DNA of 64,000 nucleotides from SZUA-430 sp965227535 (GTDB lineage: Bacteria > Pseudomonadota > Alphaproteobacteria > Micropepsales > Micropepsaceae): the NCBI GenBank assembly GCA_965227535.1, contig OZ245761.1, positions 3,224,001-3,288,000 of the forward strand, read 5' to 3'. This document shows, in pieces, positions 16,143-24,744 of this stretch; the stretch's first letter is position 1, and every line of letters begins with the position of its first letter. A program made the position numbers and the translations under genes. The notes below the pieces were generated by a model, which was given only the letters and a program-made list of their open reading frames with translations, had not been told where the DNA came from and ran no database searches.

Positions 16143-17324
16143 TCAGGTCAGATGTCCGGCCTTTGCCTTCTTGGTCGCGATGTAGGCGGCGTTGTGCGGA
16201 TTGCTGGGAAAGATGTGCTGAACCCGCTCCACAACGTCGATACCGAAGCGCGACAGCGCCGCCACCTTCTCCGGATTGTTCGTCATCAACTTGACCGACG
16301 CGAAGCCCAGATACTTCAGCATTTCCGCCGCCGTCGCGAACTCGCGCTCATCCGCCTCAAAGCCCAAACGCTGATTGGCCTCGATCGTATCGAACCCCTG
16401 ATCCTGAAGTTCGTAAGCCTTCAGCTTGTTGATCAACCCAATCCCGCGCCCCTCTTGCGCAAGATAAAGCAAAATCCCCGACCCCTGCTTCCCGATCGCC
16501 GCAATCGCGCCGCGCAACTGATCGCCGCAATCGCACTTCAACGACCCAAGCAAATCGCCGGTCAAACATTCCGAATGCAATCGCACCAGCACCGGCCCCG
16601 GCGGTTCCGGCGATCCAATGATCAACGCCAGATGTTCCCTATCACCGCTCGCCGGACGAAACGCGAGCACGCGCGTCTCCTCCGCATCGGCCAATGGCAA
16701 CCGCGCGCGCGCTACCGTCTTCAGCTGCACGCTCGCGCTCACGTCGAACGTTGCAATGTCGTCGGCCTTCACCGCGACGAAGCCTTCCTTCTTCATCAAC
16801 CCCGCAACCGCACGCGCCGTAATCGGCGCCTCGATCACCGCCGGCAGCAGCGCCGCAATCTTCGCAAGCCGCACCCCCGCCTTCGCCGCCCCCGACAGCG
16901 GCTTACGCTCAGCCGCCCAAGGCCCCATCATCGGATCGCGCATGTCGCGCGTCGGATCGGCCAGCACCTGCGCCGCCCGCGCCGGCTCCTCCCGTGGCAA
17001 CGGCACGGCCACGATCTCGTCCGTGTAGAGACGGATCTTCAGCGTCGACGCCCGGTGATGGGTCAAAAGGACGTGAGGCGTCCGCCCCGACCACGTCGCC
17101 ATCGCCTCGATTAACGACACGCTCGCGAGCTCTGCCGACGCGATCAGCGACGGCGCGCCGCGCGCAGGTTCCACAATAACCGGCAGACCACGGCGCAATT
17201 CGGAGGCCGCGCGGTCGATCGCCCCCGCCGCCCCATGCAGCCGAACCGCCAGGGTAGAAGGCGCGTTTACCTTCGCCTTGGGTTTGGCGCGCTTAGAGGC
17301 GGCTTTGCGCCTTATCGATTTCAT
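16143..17324 (-). CDS. ribA: GTP cyclohydrolase II with a decayed RibB-like N-terminal domain
   Basis: 393 residues. The C-terminal half (from about 190) is a complete RibA. The zinc-binding stretch HSECLTGDLLGSLKCDCG, the EGRGIGLINKLKAYELQD segment and the MTNNPEK segment are present, so it should open GTP to the first riboflavin precursor. The N-terminal half aligns in layout with DHBP synthase (RibB), but the acidic catalytic loop DDExRENEGD is replaced by an EPARGAPS-type sequence. That half is therefore probably inactive. The start is preceded by a basic Lys/Arg-rich leader. A promoter-like TTGCGG and TATAGC pair lies just upstream. Confidence 0.9.
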   Translation of the reverse strand: MKSIRRKAASKRAKPKAKVNAPSTLAVRLHGAAGAIDRAASELRRGLPVIVEPARGAPSLIASAELASVSLIEAMATWSGRTPHVLLTHHRASTLKIRLYTDEIVAVPLPREEPARAAQVLADPTRDMRDPMMGPWAAERKPLSGAAKAGVRLAKIAALLPAVIEAPITARAVAGLMKKEGFVAVKADDIATFDVSASVQLKTVARARLPLADAEETRVLAFRPASGDREHLALIIGSPEPPGPVLVRLHSECLTGDLLGSLKCDCGDQLRGAIAAIGKQGSGILLYLAQEGRGIGLINKLKAYELQDQGFDTIEANQRLGFEADEREFATAAEMLKYLGFASVKLMTNNPEKVAALSRFGIDVVERVQHIFPSNPHNAAYIATKKAKAGHLT

Positions 17325-17349
17325 GCCTCCCGCACTCCGATTTCGATTT

Positions 17350-17377
17350 GCTATAGCTTACCCCGCAACCGCCGCAA
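17350..17377 (-). promoter_or_regulatory. candidate promoter of ribA
   Basis: On the minus strand a TTGCGG (17377-17372) is followed after 16 bases by TATAGC (17355-17350). Transcription would start near 17343, about 20 bases before the ribA ATG. The -10 region is part of a GCTATAGC palindrome. Confidence 0.4.
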
Positions 17378-17415
17378 ATGATTTGCCGCCAGTCCAACCG
17401 CTGAGCTCCAAGACG

Positions 17416-18102
17416 ATGACGACACCCCGCCGCGTCCTCCTAGTCGACGACGACACGCCGCTTCGCGAATCCCTAAAGGAACAGCTCGATCTTCAAGGTG
17501 AATTCATCGTCGCCGATGCCGCCACCGGCGCGGCAGGCCTCGAGAAAGCGAAGACCGAACTCCCCGACCTCGTGATCCTCGACGTCGGCCTCCCCGATCT
17601 CGACGGCCGCGAAGTCTGCCGCCTGATGCGCAAGGCCGGCGTGCGCTGCCCGATCATCATGCTCACCGGCCACGACGGCGAAGCCGATCAGATCTTAGGA
17701 CTAGAAGCCGGCGCCAACGATTACGTAACGAAACCCTTCAAATTCAGCGTCCTTCTCGCCCGCATCCGCGCCCATCTGCGCAGCCATCAGCAAAGCGAAG
17801 ACGCCGTCTTCAAGATCGGCCAATACACCTTCCGCCCGTCGGCCAAATTGCTCACCGGCGCGAACAACACCAAGGTGCGCCTGACCGAGAAAGAAACGTC
17901 CATACTGAAATTTCTCTACCGCGCGGGCGATAAAGTCGTCGGTCGTGAAGTGCTGCTGCACGAAGTGTGGGGCTATAACCCCGCCGTCACCACGCACACG
18001 CTCGAAACGCACATCTACCGCCTGCGCCAAAAGATCGAGAACGACCCGACGCACGCCAAACTTCTCGTCACCGAAAGCGGCGGCTATCGCCTCATTCCAT
18101 GA
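17416..18102 (+). CDS. OmpR-family response regulator
   Basis: The ATG at 17416 starts a 228-residue protein beginning MTTPRRVLLVDDD. The receiver domain has the acidic pair at 11-13, the phosphoacceptor D56 (LVILDVGLPD), a conserved threonine in MLTGHDG and the lysine in TKPF. The C-terminal winged-helix domain has VRLTEKETSILKFL and THTLETHIYRLRQKIE. It would be phosphorylated by a histidine kinase, none of which is encoded in the window, so it is an orphan here. Its stop overlaps the start of an NTF2-like gene by four bases. The frame is open upstream, but the earlier codons do not look like a receiver. Confidence 0.92.
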   Translation: MTTPRRVLLVDDDTPLRESLKEQLDLQGEFIVADAATGAAGLEKAKTELPDLVILDVGLPDLDGREVCRLMRKAGVRCPIIMLTGHDGEADQILGLEAGANDYVTKPFKFSVLLARIRAHLRSHQQSEDAVFKIGQYTFRPSAKLLTGANNTKVRLTEKETSILKFLYRAGDKVVGREVLLHEVWGYNPAVTTHTLETHIYRLRQKIENDPTHAKLLVTESGGYRLIP

Positions 18103-18482
18103 GCGACGAAGTCCTCGCTCTCGCCAACCGCTTCTTCCACGCCATCGAGAAGGGCGACGTGGAGGCGATCCGCGCCATCTATGCCCCCGACGCTCGCATC
18201 TGGCACAACAACGACCGCCTCGAGCAGACCGTCGACGAAAACCTGCGCGTGCTGTCGTGGGTGGCCAAGAACCTGACCAACCGCCACTACCGCGTCCAAC
18301 GCCGTGTCGCGATCCCCGGCGGCTTTATGCAACAGCACGTCCTGGAGGCTGAAACAGCCGGCGGTCCCTTCTCCATGCCCGCCTGCATCGTCTGCGAGGT
18401 CCACGACGGCCGCATCACCCGGCTCGAGGAATACCTGGATTCCGCCCAGGCCAATCACTTACGGACCCTGACGTCTCGGTAA
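18099..18482 (+). CDS. NTF2-like (SnoaL/ketosteroid-isomerase fold) protein
   Basis: A 127-residue protein with the cone-shaped NTF2-like fold pattern: an N-terminal helix (LALANRFFHAIEKGDVEAI), the YAPDARIWHNND segment and alternating strands ending HDGRITRLEEYLD. Members include isomerases, small dehydratases and binding proteins of unknown role, so no reaction is assigned. The ATG overlaps the response-regulator stop by four bases, so the two are made together, although a functional link is not obvious. Confidence 0.75.
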   Translation: MSDEVLALANRFFHAIEKGDVEAIRAIYAPDARIWHNNDRLEQTVDENLRVLSWVAKNLTNRHYRVQRRVAIPGGFMQQHVLEAETAGGPFSMPACIVCEVHDGRITRLEEYLDSAQANHLRTLTSR

Positions 18483-18520
18483 ACGCGCCACATCCGCTGC
18501 CCAAAATCCAGCCGCCCCTC

Positions 18521-18549
18521 TTGAAACTGGCTGAAACACCTATTATACA
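18521..18549 (+). promoter_or_regulatory. promoter of the small-membrane-protein/DUF2807 pair
   Basis: TTGAAA (18521-18526), a 17-base spacer and TATACA (18544-18549) make a good housekeeping-type promoter. Transcription would start near 18556, about 30 bases before the ATG at 18587. This separates the following two genes from the response-regulator operon. Confidence 0.6.
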
Positions 18550-18586
18550 CTTCACACTATGGCCTGGTTACCTATGGGGCGGACCT

Positions 18587-18778
18587 ATGACAAGCGTTCT
18601 GGCAAAAGTGGCGTTGGCAGCTGCACTGACCGTGGCATCTGTCGTCGGCCTTGTTGGTCTATCGGGCATGATCATCTTCGCTGACCTCAAGCAACCCGCG
18701 CCTGCGTCCGTCGTGACGAATGGTGCGTCGGGCGGCGGCGCGGGTCAGACGCTCACCATCACCGGACCGAACTCATGA
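18587..18778 (+). CDS. small single-span membrane protein
   Basis: 63 residues. A hydrophobic segment fills about residues 5-30 (VLAKVALAAALTVASVVGLV onward), followed by a short Pro/Ser/Gly tail with GGGAGQTLTITGPNS at the end. It could be an anchored membrane peptide or a signal-anchored secreted peptide. The frame extends upstream to a TTG at 18521, but that would overlap the promoter, so the ATG at 18587 is preferred. Its stop overlaps the start of the DUF2807 gene (ATGA), so they are coupled. I know no family for it. Confidence 0.55.
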   Translation: MTSVLAKVALAAALTVASVVGLVGLSGMIIFADLKQPAPASVVTNGASGGGAGQTLTITGPNS

Positions 18779-19833
18779 GCATCATCGTCAAACTGGGCCT
18801 CGTCGGCGTTGCCGCCGGCGTGGGCGGCCTCGCCACGCTTTCGCAGCTTGGCGACATTAGCCACCGCATCGGCGTGGAAGTGCCCGGGCTCGCAAGCCTC
18901 ACCGGCATCGTCGGCATGGGCGCGACCGCGGCGACCGCAGTCGGCGGCCCGGTCGACAAAAACTTTACGGTCCGTCGCGTGCACATCGACGGCATGGTCG
19001 CGCAGGTGGAACTCATCACCGTGCCCCAGTCCGGCCCGATCCGCCTGCAGGCGAGCGGCAAGGCCGACACGCTGAAAGAGCTTCAGATCCGCGCGGTGGG
19101 CGACGAACTCTTCCTCCGCCTCGACACCGATGAAGACGAAGCGTGGTTCCCGTGGAATCTCTTCAACATGTGGGGCAAGGACCGCAACGTCCGCGATCTC
19201 AGCCTGCGCATCACCGCTCCCATCGGCACGCCCTACGACATCGAGGGCATGATCGGCACGATCAACGCCGGCGATCTCGACGCGCCGCTCCGTCTGGACG
19301 GTCACGCCATCCAGGCGCGCTTCGGCCGTGTGCAAAGCGCCCAGGTCTCGATCGCCGGCTCCGGCCGCATCGCGATCGGCGCCGTGAAGGAAACCGCCGA
19401 CCTTGAAGTCGCAGGCTCCGGTAATTTTGAAATCGCCTCGGCCTCGGCGGCAAAAGTCGAAATCGCAGGTGGCGGCAGCGTCGTCATCGGCCCGCTGACC
19501 ACAGGCCTCAGCGCCGAAATCGCAGGCTCCGGCAAGGTTCGCGTCGCCAGCGTCAACGGTCCCGTCGAGATCGAAGTGGCAGGCTCCGGCGACGTCCTCA
19601 TCGAAGGCGGCCGCGCCGATCCGTTCTCGGTCGAAATCATGGGCTCCGGCGACGTGACCTTCAAAGGCGAAGCAGTGAACCCCAGCGTCGGCATCGCAGG
19701 CTCGGGCGACGTGAGGGTCAACTCCTACTCCGGCAACAAGCGCGAGGATATCGCAGGCTCCGGCCGATTCACGGTGCTCCAGCCGACGAACCCCGCAACG
19801 CCCACGCCACCGCCGCCGCCGGCAAAGCCCTAA
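18775..19833 (+). CDS. DUF2807 (head GIN domain) exported protein
   Basis: 352 residues. A hydrophobic N-terminus is followed from about residue 60 by a long series of short beta repeats. At least eight copies of a motif like (A/M)GSG(D/N/R/K)(V/I/F) occur between residues 195 and 345 (for example AGSGRIAIG, AGSGNFEI, AGSGKVRV, MGSGDVTF), the pattern of DUF2807 putative adhesin domains that fold as a right-handed beta helix. The tail is proline-rich (PTPPPPPAKP). It is probably secreted or periplasmic; the function is unknown. It is coupled to the small membrane protein upstream. The 3' end overlaps the DUF924 gene by four bases. Confidence 0.8.
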   Translation: MSIIVKLGLVGVAAGVGGLATLSQLGDISHRIGVEVPGLASLTGIVGMGATAATAVGGPVDKNFTVRRVHIDGMVAQVELITVPQSGPIRLQASGKADTLKELQIRAVGDELFLRLDTDEDEAWFPWNLFNMWGKDRNVRDLSLRITAPIGTPYDIEGMIGTINAGDLDAPLRLDGHAIQARFGRVQSAQVSIAGSGRIAIGAVKETADLEVAGSGNFEIASASAAKVEIAGGGSVVIGPLTTGLSAEIAGSGKVRVASVNGPVEIEVAGSGDVLIEGGRADPFSVEIMGSGDVTFKGEAVNPSVGIAGSGDVRVNSYSGNKREDIAGSGRFTVLQPTNPATPTPPPPPAKP

Positions 19834-20381
19834 CCGGCAAAGCCGCCGCCATCCATAAACGCTTGCTCCTCGGGCGACGTCGAGCGCCCGAGTATCTTGT
19901 TACGATGCGGAAAGCGTCCGAAGCGGCGGATGATGTCGCGATGCATCTCGGCCCACTTTGACGTTTCGGCGTCCAGAGTCCGGCAAAGTGCAACCGACCG
20001 GTCCTGATCCGCCAAGTCTTCGGAATGCTCGAACGGCAGATAGACGAACGCCCGCAGCGCTGCATCGATCTCTTGATCTTGCCCCCGATCGACCATCGCG
20101 CTCGCCACGCGCCGCGCCGCCGCATCCGTCGCGAACATACGCGCCGTGCCGCGAAACGAATTGCGCGGAAACTGATCGAGAAGAATGATCAAGGCCAACG
20201 CCCCGTCGGCCGTCTGAGCCCAGGCCGACAACTCACCGCGCGCCGCCCGCTCGTGCAAAGCCAAGAACCGCTCACGAAATCGCGCATCGAATGCCTCGTC
20301 ATGCGCAAACCAAAGCTTGGGCCCTGCGTCGCGCCAGAAGCCAAGAACCTCGTTCGCTTCGGTATTCGCGTGGTTCGTCAT
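19830..20381 (-). CDS. DUF924-family protein
   Basis: 183 residues, matching the DUF924 family. Typical landmarks are VLGFWRDAGPKLWFAHDEAFDARFRERF near the N-terminus (given here only in part), ALALIILLDQFPRN at about residues 61-74, and YLPFEHSEDLADQDRSV at about 113-129. The family is an all-helical, TPR-like cytoplasmic protein with no agreed function. It faces the DUF2807 gene tail to tail with a four-base overlap and lies 24 bases before the MacB-like permease gene, which follows on the same strand. Confidence 0.85.
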   Translation of the reverse strand: MTNHANTEANEVLGFWRDAGPKLWFAHDEAFDARFRERFLALHERAARGELSAWAQTADGALALIILLDQFPRNSFRGTARMFATDAAARRVASAMVDRGQDQEIDAALRAFVYLPFEHSEDLADQDRSVALCRTLDAETSKWAEMHRDIIRRFGRFPHRNKILGRSTSPEEQAFMDGGGFAG

Positions 20382-20405
20382 CGGCCTGCCTCTCGCTGGA
20401 GAGCG

Positions 20406-21611
20406 TTACTCGTAACGAAGCGCCTCGATCGGATCCAAGCCAGCCGCGCGCCGCGCCGGGAAGAATCCAAACACGATCCCGACCGCCGCCGAGAACCCGA
20501 ACGAGACCACGACGACCCACGGGCTGAGCACGAATGGCACGCCGATCGCGTACGCAATCGCGGCCGACGCGCTCAAACCCAGCGCCGCGCCGATCAAACC
20601 GCCGACGCACGACAGCACCACGGCCTCGATCAAGAACTGAAGCAGCACGTCGCGCTCCAACGCGCCGATGGCCAGACGAATGCCGATCTCGCGCGTGCGT
20701 TCGGTCACCGACACCAGCATGATGTTCATAATCCCGATGCCGCCGACGAGAAGGCTGATCGCCGCCACGGCAGACAGTCCCGCCGTCAAAAGCTGCGTCG
20801 TCGACTCGACAAGGCTCGACACCGACTGCAAGTCGCGGATCAGGAAATCGTCCTGCTCGCCCGGCCGGATACGCCGCCGCTCGCGCATGAGCGTCGCAAT
20901 CGACTCCTGCACCGGATGTACCTGCGCCGCCGTCGCCGCCGACACCCAGATCTGCTGTACGTCGGTCGCGCCCGTCATCCGCCGCTGCACGGCGAGTATC
21001 GGCATGAGGATCGTGTCGTCCTGGTCTTGCCCGAACGTCGACTGCCCCTTCGGCGCCAACACGCCGACGACATCGCACGATGTCGCGCCGAGCCGGATCT
21101 TCGCGCCCAGCGGCGTCTGCTGCCCGAACAACTCCTTGCGCGGCGTCTCGCCCAAGATGCACACCGTGCGCCCGCCGCGTTCTTCGCTGTCGGTGAACGC
21201 ACGGCCCTGCGCGATCGGCCAATCGCGCACGGTTAGGTACTCGTTCGTCGTACCGTTGATCGCGATCTGCCAATTGTTCGAACCATAGACGGCCTGCGTC
21301 TGCTTGATCGTCGACGGCGCAACCGCCGCGATGCCTTGGATCTCGCGCTCGATCGCCTCGGAATCATCCATCTTGAACGGCGTCTGCGGCGTCGCCGGCC
21401 CCGCGCGTTGCGGCGTGAACGGCAACACGAACAGAAGATTGCGCCCCATCGACGCAATATCGGCGGTGACCTTCATGGTCAGGCCTTGGCCCAACGTCAC
21501 GACGATCACGACCGCGGCGACGCCCACAATGATGCCCAGCGTCGTCAGCAGCGAACGCAACACGTTCGCGCGCAACTCGCGCCAAGCCAGCTGAAGGGTG
21601 TTCCACCACAT
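20406..21611 (-). CDS. MacB-like ABC transporter permease
   Basis: 401 residues with the MacB/FtsX permease topology: one transmembrane helix near the N-terminus (about 20-42, LRSLLTTLGIIVGVAAVVIV), a large periplasmic domain (about 65-270), and three C-terminal helices. The conserved GGIGIMNIMLVSVTERTREI segment is at about residues 285-304. Together with the ATPase and adaptor upstream it forms a MacAB-TolC-like exporter, with the ATPase and permease as separate proteins. Its ATG overlaps the ATPase stop by one base. Substrate unknown; relatives export macrolides, peptides or siderophores. Confidence 0.9.
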   Translation of the reverse strand: MWWNTLQLAWRELRANVLRSLLTTLGIIVGVAAVVIVVTLGQGLTMKVTADIASMGRNLLFVLPFTPQRAGPATPQTPFKMDDSEAIEREIQGIAAVAPSTIKQTQAVYGSNNWQIAINGTTNEYLTVRDWPIAQGRAFTDSEERGGRTVCILGETPRKELFGQQTPLGAKIRLGATSCDVVGVLAPKGQSTFGQDQDDTILMPILAVQRRMTGATDVQQIWVSAATAAQVHPVQESIATLMRERRRIRPGEQDDFLIRDLQSVSSLVESTTQLLTAGLSAVAAISLLVGGIGIMNIMLVSVTERTREIGIRLAIGALERDVLLQFLIEAVVLSCVGGLIGAALGLSASAAIAYAIGVPFVLSPWVVVVSFGFSAAVGIVFGFFPARRAAGLDPIEALRYE

Positions 21612-22318
21612 TATGCAGCACCTTGCTGCGTCAGCGTATCCGACGCGATCTTGCCGTCACGAAAACGAATTTGCCGCCGCGCATAGCCGGCGATGTCGTC
21701 TTCGTGGGTGACGAGCACGATGGTGATATGGCGCGTGCGGTTCAGGTCTTCCAGCAGCTTCATGATTTCATGGCTGCGCGACGTATCGAGGTTACCCGTC
21801 GGTTCATCGGCGAAGATCACCGCCGGTTCCGTCACCAGCGCCCGCGCAATCGCCACCCGCTGCTGCTGCCCGCCAGAAAGTTCCGACGACGTGTGGTTCG
21901 CGCGATCCGCCAAGCCAACGAGCCCCAATGCCCTCAACGCGCGCTCCTTGCGCACCGCCGCCGTGTCGCCGCGATAGATCAGCGGCAGCTCCAGATTCTC
22001 CCGCGCCGTCGTGCGCTTGAGCAAATTGAACCCCTGAAACACAAAGCCAATATAGTTGCGCCGAAGCAGCGCACGCTGGCTGCGGTTCAGCGTGCCGACG
22101 TCCACGCCGCGGAAAAAATACCGTCCGGCCGTCGGCGTATCGAGGCAGCCCAAAATATTCATCGCCGTCGACTTGCCCGACCCCGACGGCCCCATGATCG
22201 CGACGAACTCGCCGTCGTTGATCGAGAGACTCACGTGGTCCAGCGCGCGAACCTCGGTTTCGCCCTTGCCGTAGATCTTGGACACATGGTCGAAGCGGAT
22301 GAGAGGCGTGCCGGCCAT
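21611..22318 (-). CDS. MacB-type ABC transporter ATPase
   Basis: 235 residues starting at the ATG at 22318, five bases after the adaptor stop. It has Walker A GPSGSGKST (about 42-50), the Q-loop FQGFNLL, signature LSGGQQQRVAIARAL, Walker B VIFADEPTGNLD and the switch histidine in LVTHEDD. This is the LolD/MacB class, which powers mechanotransmission rather than transport across the inner membrane. The longer upstream frame is arginine-rich and lies within the adaptor gene, so it is not used. It works with the permease encoded next. Confidence 0.93.
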   Translation of the reverse strand: MAGTPLIRFDHVSKIYGKGETEVRALDHVSLSINDGEFVAIMGPSGSGKSTAMNILGCLDTPTAGRYFFRGVDVGTLNRSQRALLRRNYIGFVFQGFNLLKRTTARENLELPLIYRGDTAAVRKERALRALGLVGLADRANHTSSELSGGQQQRVAIARALVTEPAVIFADEPTGNLDTSRSHEIMKLLEDLNRTRHITIVLVTHEDDIAGYARRQIRFRDGKIASDTLTQQGAA

Positions 22319-22323
22319 GGGCG

Positions 22324-23538
22324 CTATTTGCCTGCGCCGGTGCCGGGCTGCGCGATATCCAGAATGAACTCTTCGTCCGCCTTGACGTTGTTGCTCGTCA
22401 CCTGCGTGCGCCGCCCGTCGGTGACGCCCAACGTCACGTCGCGCGACACCGGCTGTCCGTCGGCGCCGACCGTCCAAACCTTGCCCTTGCCCGAAGCGAT
22501 CGGATCGACGGGAGCGGTCGTCGCGACAGGCACGAAACTGTTCGTTGCCGTGCTCTGCGGCGTGAAGCGCAGCGCCCCGTTCGGCACGCTCACGACATCC
22601 TTCACGACATTGGTCGTGATGTCGGCCGTCGCCGTCATGCCGGGCTTCAGCCGCCCGTCTTTATTGCTGACGCTCAAAACGCCTTCATATGTCACGACAT
22701 TCGAGATGGTGGTCGCCGCATTGCGCAACTCCATGACCTTCGCGTCGAACGTCTGCGCTGCATAGGCATCGACGGTGAACGTCGCGTCCTGCCCGACCCT
22801 AACTTCGCCGATATCGGCCTCGTCGATATTGATGGTGAGCTCAAGCTTGGTCAGGTCGGACGCGATGATGAACAGCTCCGGCGTCTGAAAACTGGCAGCG
22901 ACGGTCTGCCCGCGCTCGACTTTGCGGCTCAACACGATCCCGTCGATCGGCGACTTGATGTCCGCCTTTGCGAGATTGGCTTCGGCCTGATCCGCGGCCG
23001 CCCGTGCGTTGGCGATCGTGGCGCGCGCAACGTCGCGCGACGCCAGCGCTTGATCATAGGCCGACGCCGAAACGAAGCCCTGCTTCTGCAAATCGCCCGC
23101 GCGCTTCAAATCGTTCTGCGCCTTGGCCAGATTGGCCTGCGCCTGCGCAACGCTGGCCCGCGCCTGCACCGTCCGCGCACGCAACTCGTCAGTATTGATG
23201 CGCGCGATGACTTGGCCCTTCGTGACCTTGTCGTTGAAGTCGACCAGCACCTCATCGACCCGACCCGAAACCTCGGCGCCGACGGTGATTTTGTCGATCG
23301 GTTGCAGCGTGCCCGTCGCAGTGACCAGCGCGCGGATGGTCGCGACCTCCGCCTTGCCCTTCACATATTCGGTCTTCTTGGCCGGCGTTAGAACCCACCA
23401 CGCCGCGACCGCAGCGACCGCCAGCACGATGGCGACAACCCACCAGCGCCGCCACCAGGGCGCCTTAGAGCTGCCCACGCCAAGCGTACGTTCGATGTCG
23501 CTAGGCGTCGCCGCCCGCACAGGTGTCGCGTCGTTCAT
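22324..23538 (-). CDS. MacA-like periplasmic adaptor
   Basis: 404 residues. One transmembrane helix at about 30-48 is followed by a first lipoyl half, a coiled-coil hairpin rich in Ala, Gln and Lys (about 105-205), the second lipoyl half (IKSPIDGIVLSRKVERGQTV) and beta-barrel and membrane-proximal domains. This is the adaptor of a MacAB-like tripartite exporter. It is the first gene of the three-gene operon, with a strong promoter and a palindrome at 23581-23624. No outer-membrane TolC gene is in the window. Confidence 0.9.
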   Translation of the reverse strand: MNDATPVRAATPSDIERTLGVGSSKAPWWRRWWVVAIVLAVAAVAAWWVLTPAKKTEYVKGKAEVATIRALVTATGTLQPIDKITVGAEVSGRVDEVLVDFNDKVTKGQVIARINTDELRARTVQARASVAQAQANLAKAQNDLKRAGDLQKQGFVSASAYDQALASRDVARATIANARAAADQAEANLAKADIKSPIDGIVLSRKVERGQTVAASFQTPELFIIASDLTKLELTINIDEADIGEVRVGQDATFTVDAYAAQTFDAKVMELRNAATTISNVVTYEGVLSVSNKDGRLKPGMTATADITTNVVKDVVSVPNGALRFTPQSTATNSFVPVATTAPVDPIASGKGKVWTVGADGQPVSRDVTLGVTDGRRTQVTSNNVKADEEFILDIAQPGTGAGK

Positions 23539-23580
23539 ACGCCGATGCCCAAAAGAGACTGCTCCCCAAACCTGGGAACT

Positions 23581-23609
23581 TATATAGGAAGCCCGAAGAT
23601 CTAGTTCAA
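23581..23609 (-). promoter_or_regulatory. promoter of the MacAB-like operon
   Basis: On the minus strand TTGAAC (23609-23604), exactly 17 bases, then TATATA (23586-23581). Transcription would begin near 23574, 36 bases before the adaptor ATG. The -35 box lies inside the palindrome at 23603-23624. Confidence 0.7.
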
Positions 23610-23624
23610 ACGTTTGTTTGAACT
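23603..23624. promoter_or_regulatory. TetR-type operator palindrome
   Basis: AGTTCAAAC and GTTTGAACT are perfectly complementary 9-base arms around GTTT. The 22-bp site covers the -35 box of the MacAB-like operon. Size and shape suit a TetR-family repressor, but none is encoded in the window, so the regulator is probably elsewhere. Confidence 0.65.
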
Positions 23625-23646
23625 GTGTCAGGTGCGTAAAGTATTG

Positions 23647-24744
23647 TTAATTTGAATAGGGATCGACGGCATCCCGAAGCCCGTCGCCCAAGACGTTGAA
23701 CGCCAAGACCACCAAAACAACCGGCAGCAGTGGGATCAAAAGCCAAGGATAAAGCTCAACCGCGCTGATGCTCTGCGCCTCGCTCAACAAAACGCCCCAG
23801 CTGACGACCGGCGCACGCAATCCCAACCCCAAGAACGACAACGCCGTCTCGCCCAAGATCATGCCCGGCACAGCCAGCGTTACGCTTGCGATTAAGTGTC
23901 CCGAGAAATTGGGCAGCATATGCCGGAACAGAACCCTAACCCGGCTCGCCCCCAGCAACTCGGCCGCCACGACATAATCCTCGTCGCGCAGCGACAACAC
24001 CTTAGCGCGCACCGCCCGCGCGAGCCCGGGCCAATCGAGCAGCCCCAAGATCAACGTGATCCCGAAATAAACCCAAAGCGGCGACCACGTCGCCGGCAGC
24101 GCCGCGGCCAACGCCATCCAAAGCGGCAACTCCGGCAACGACCGCAACAACTCGATCACGCGCAAGATCGTGGCATCGACCCATCCGCCGAGATACCCCG
24201 CGAGCCCACCGAGCAAACAGCCCAGCACGAAACTCAGCGCCACCCCCAACAACCCGATGGTCAGCGATATCCGCGCCCCGTACATCACGCGGCTGAAAAT
24301 ATCGCGCCCCAACCGGTCGGTGCCGAAGATGTAAAACCCGCTCCCGCCCTCGGCCGGACAAACGAGATGAAAATCCATCTCGACCAAATCCCAAAACCGG
24401 TACGGATCGCCCGAACACAAAAACCGAAGCCGTTCGACCTTCGTCGTGTCGATGGCGTAACTCCGGCGGAAGGTCTCCAGATCGACGCTCGCCGTCGTCC
24501 CATAAACGAACGGCCCGACAAATTCCCCGTTGTGAAACCAATTCACATCCGCCGGCGGCGCGAACAACGCATCGTTGCTCCGCGTCTCCGTCCCATACGG
24601 CGCGATCATCTCGACGAACGGCAAACTGCCGTACAGCAACACAAGGAACACGAGCGAGAAGAACGCCCCCGGCCGCCGCCACAGCCGGTCCAAGAATCCC
24701 GGAGTCTCGAACTTAGCGAGCGTCGCGTCGGTGACCGCGCTCAT
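23647..24744 (-). CDS. ABC transporter permease, peptide/nickel family (DppC-like)
   Basis: 365 residues. A first helix at about 27-48 is followed by an unusually long extracytoplasmic stretch (about 50-140) and then a five-helix core with the RLGRDIFSRVMYGAR entry motif and the EAA loop around AAELLGASRVRVLFRHMLPN. It is the second permease of a DppBCDF-type importer. Its ATG overlaps the end of the DppB-like gene by four bases. It ends the 11.8-kb minus-strand gene run. The long loop, shared with YejE-like permeases, is the main departure from the standard ~300-residue DppC. Confidence 0.9.
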   Translation of the reverse strand: MSAVTDATLAKFETPGFLDRLWRRPGAFFSLVFLVLLYGSLPFVEMIAPYGTETRSNDALFAPPADVNWFHNGEFVGPFVYGTTASVDLETFRRSYAIDTTKVERLRFLCSGDPYRFWDLVEMDFHLVCPAEGGSGFYIFGTDRLGRDIFSRVMYGARISLTIGLLGVALSFVLGCLLGGLAGYLGGWVDATILRVIELLRSLPELPLWMALAAALPATWSPLWVYFGITLILGLLDWPGLARAVRAKVLSLRDEDYVVAAELLGASRVRVLFRHMLPNFSGHLIASVTLAVPGMILGETALSFLGLGLRAPVVSWGVLLSEAQSISAVELYPWLLIPLLPVVLVVLAFNVLGDGLRDAVDPYSN

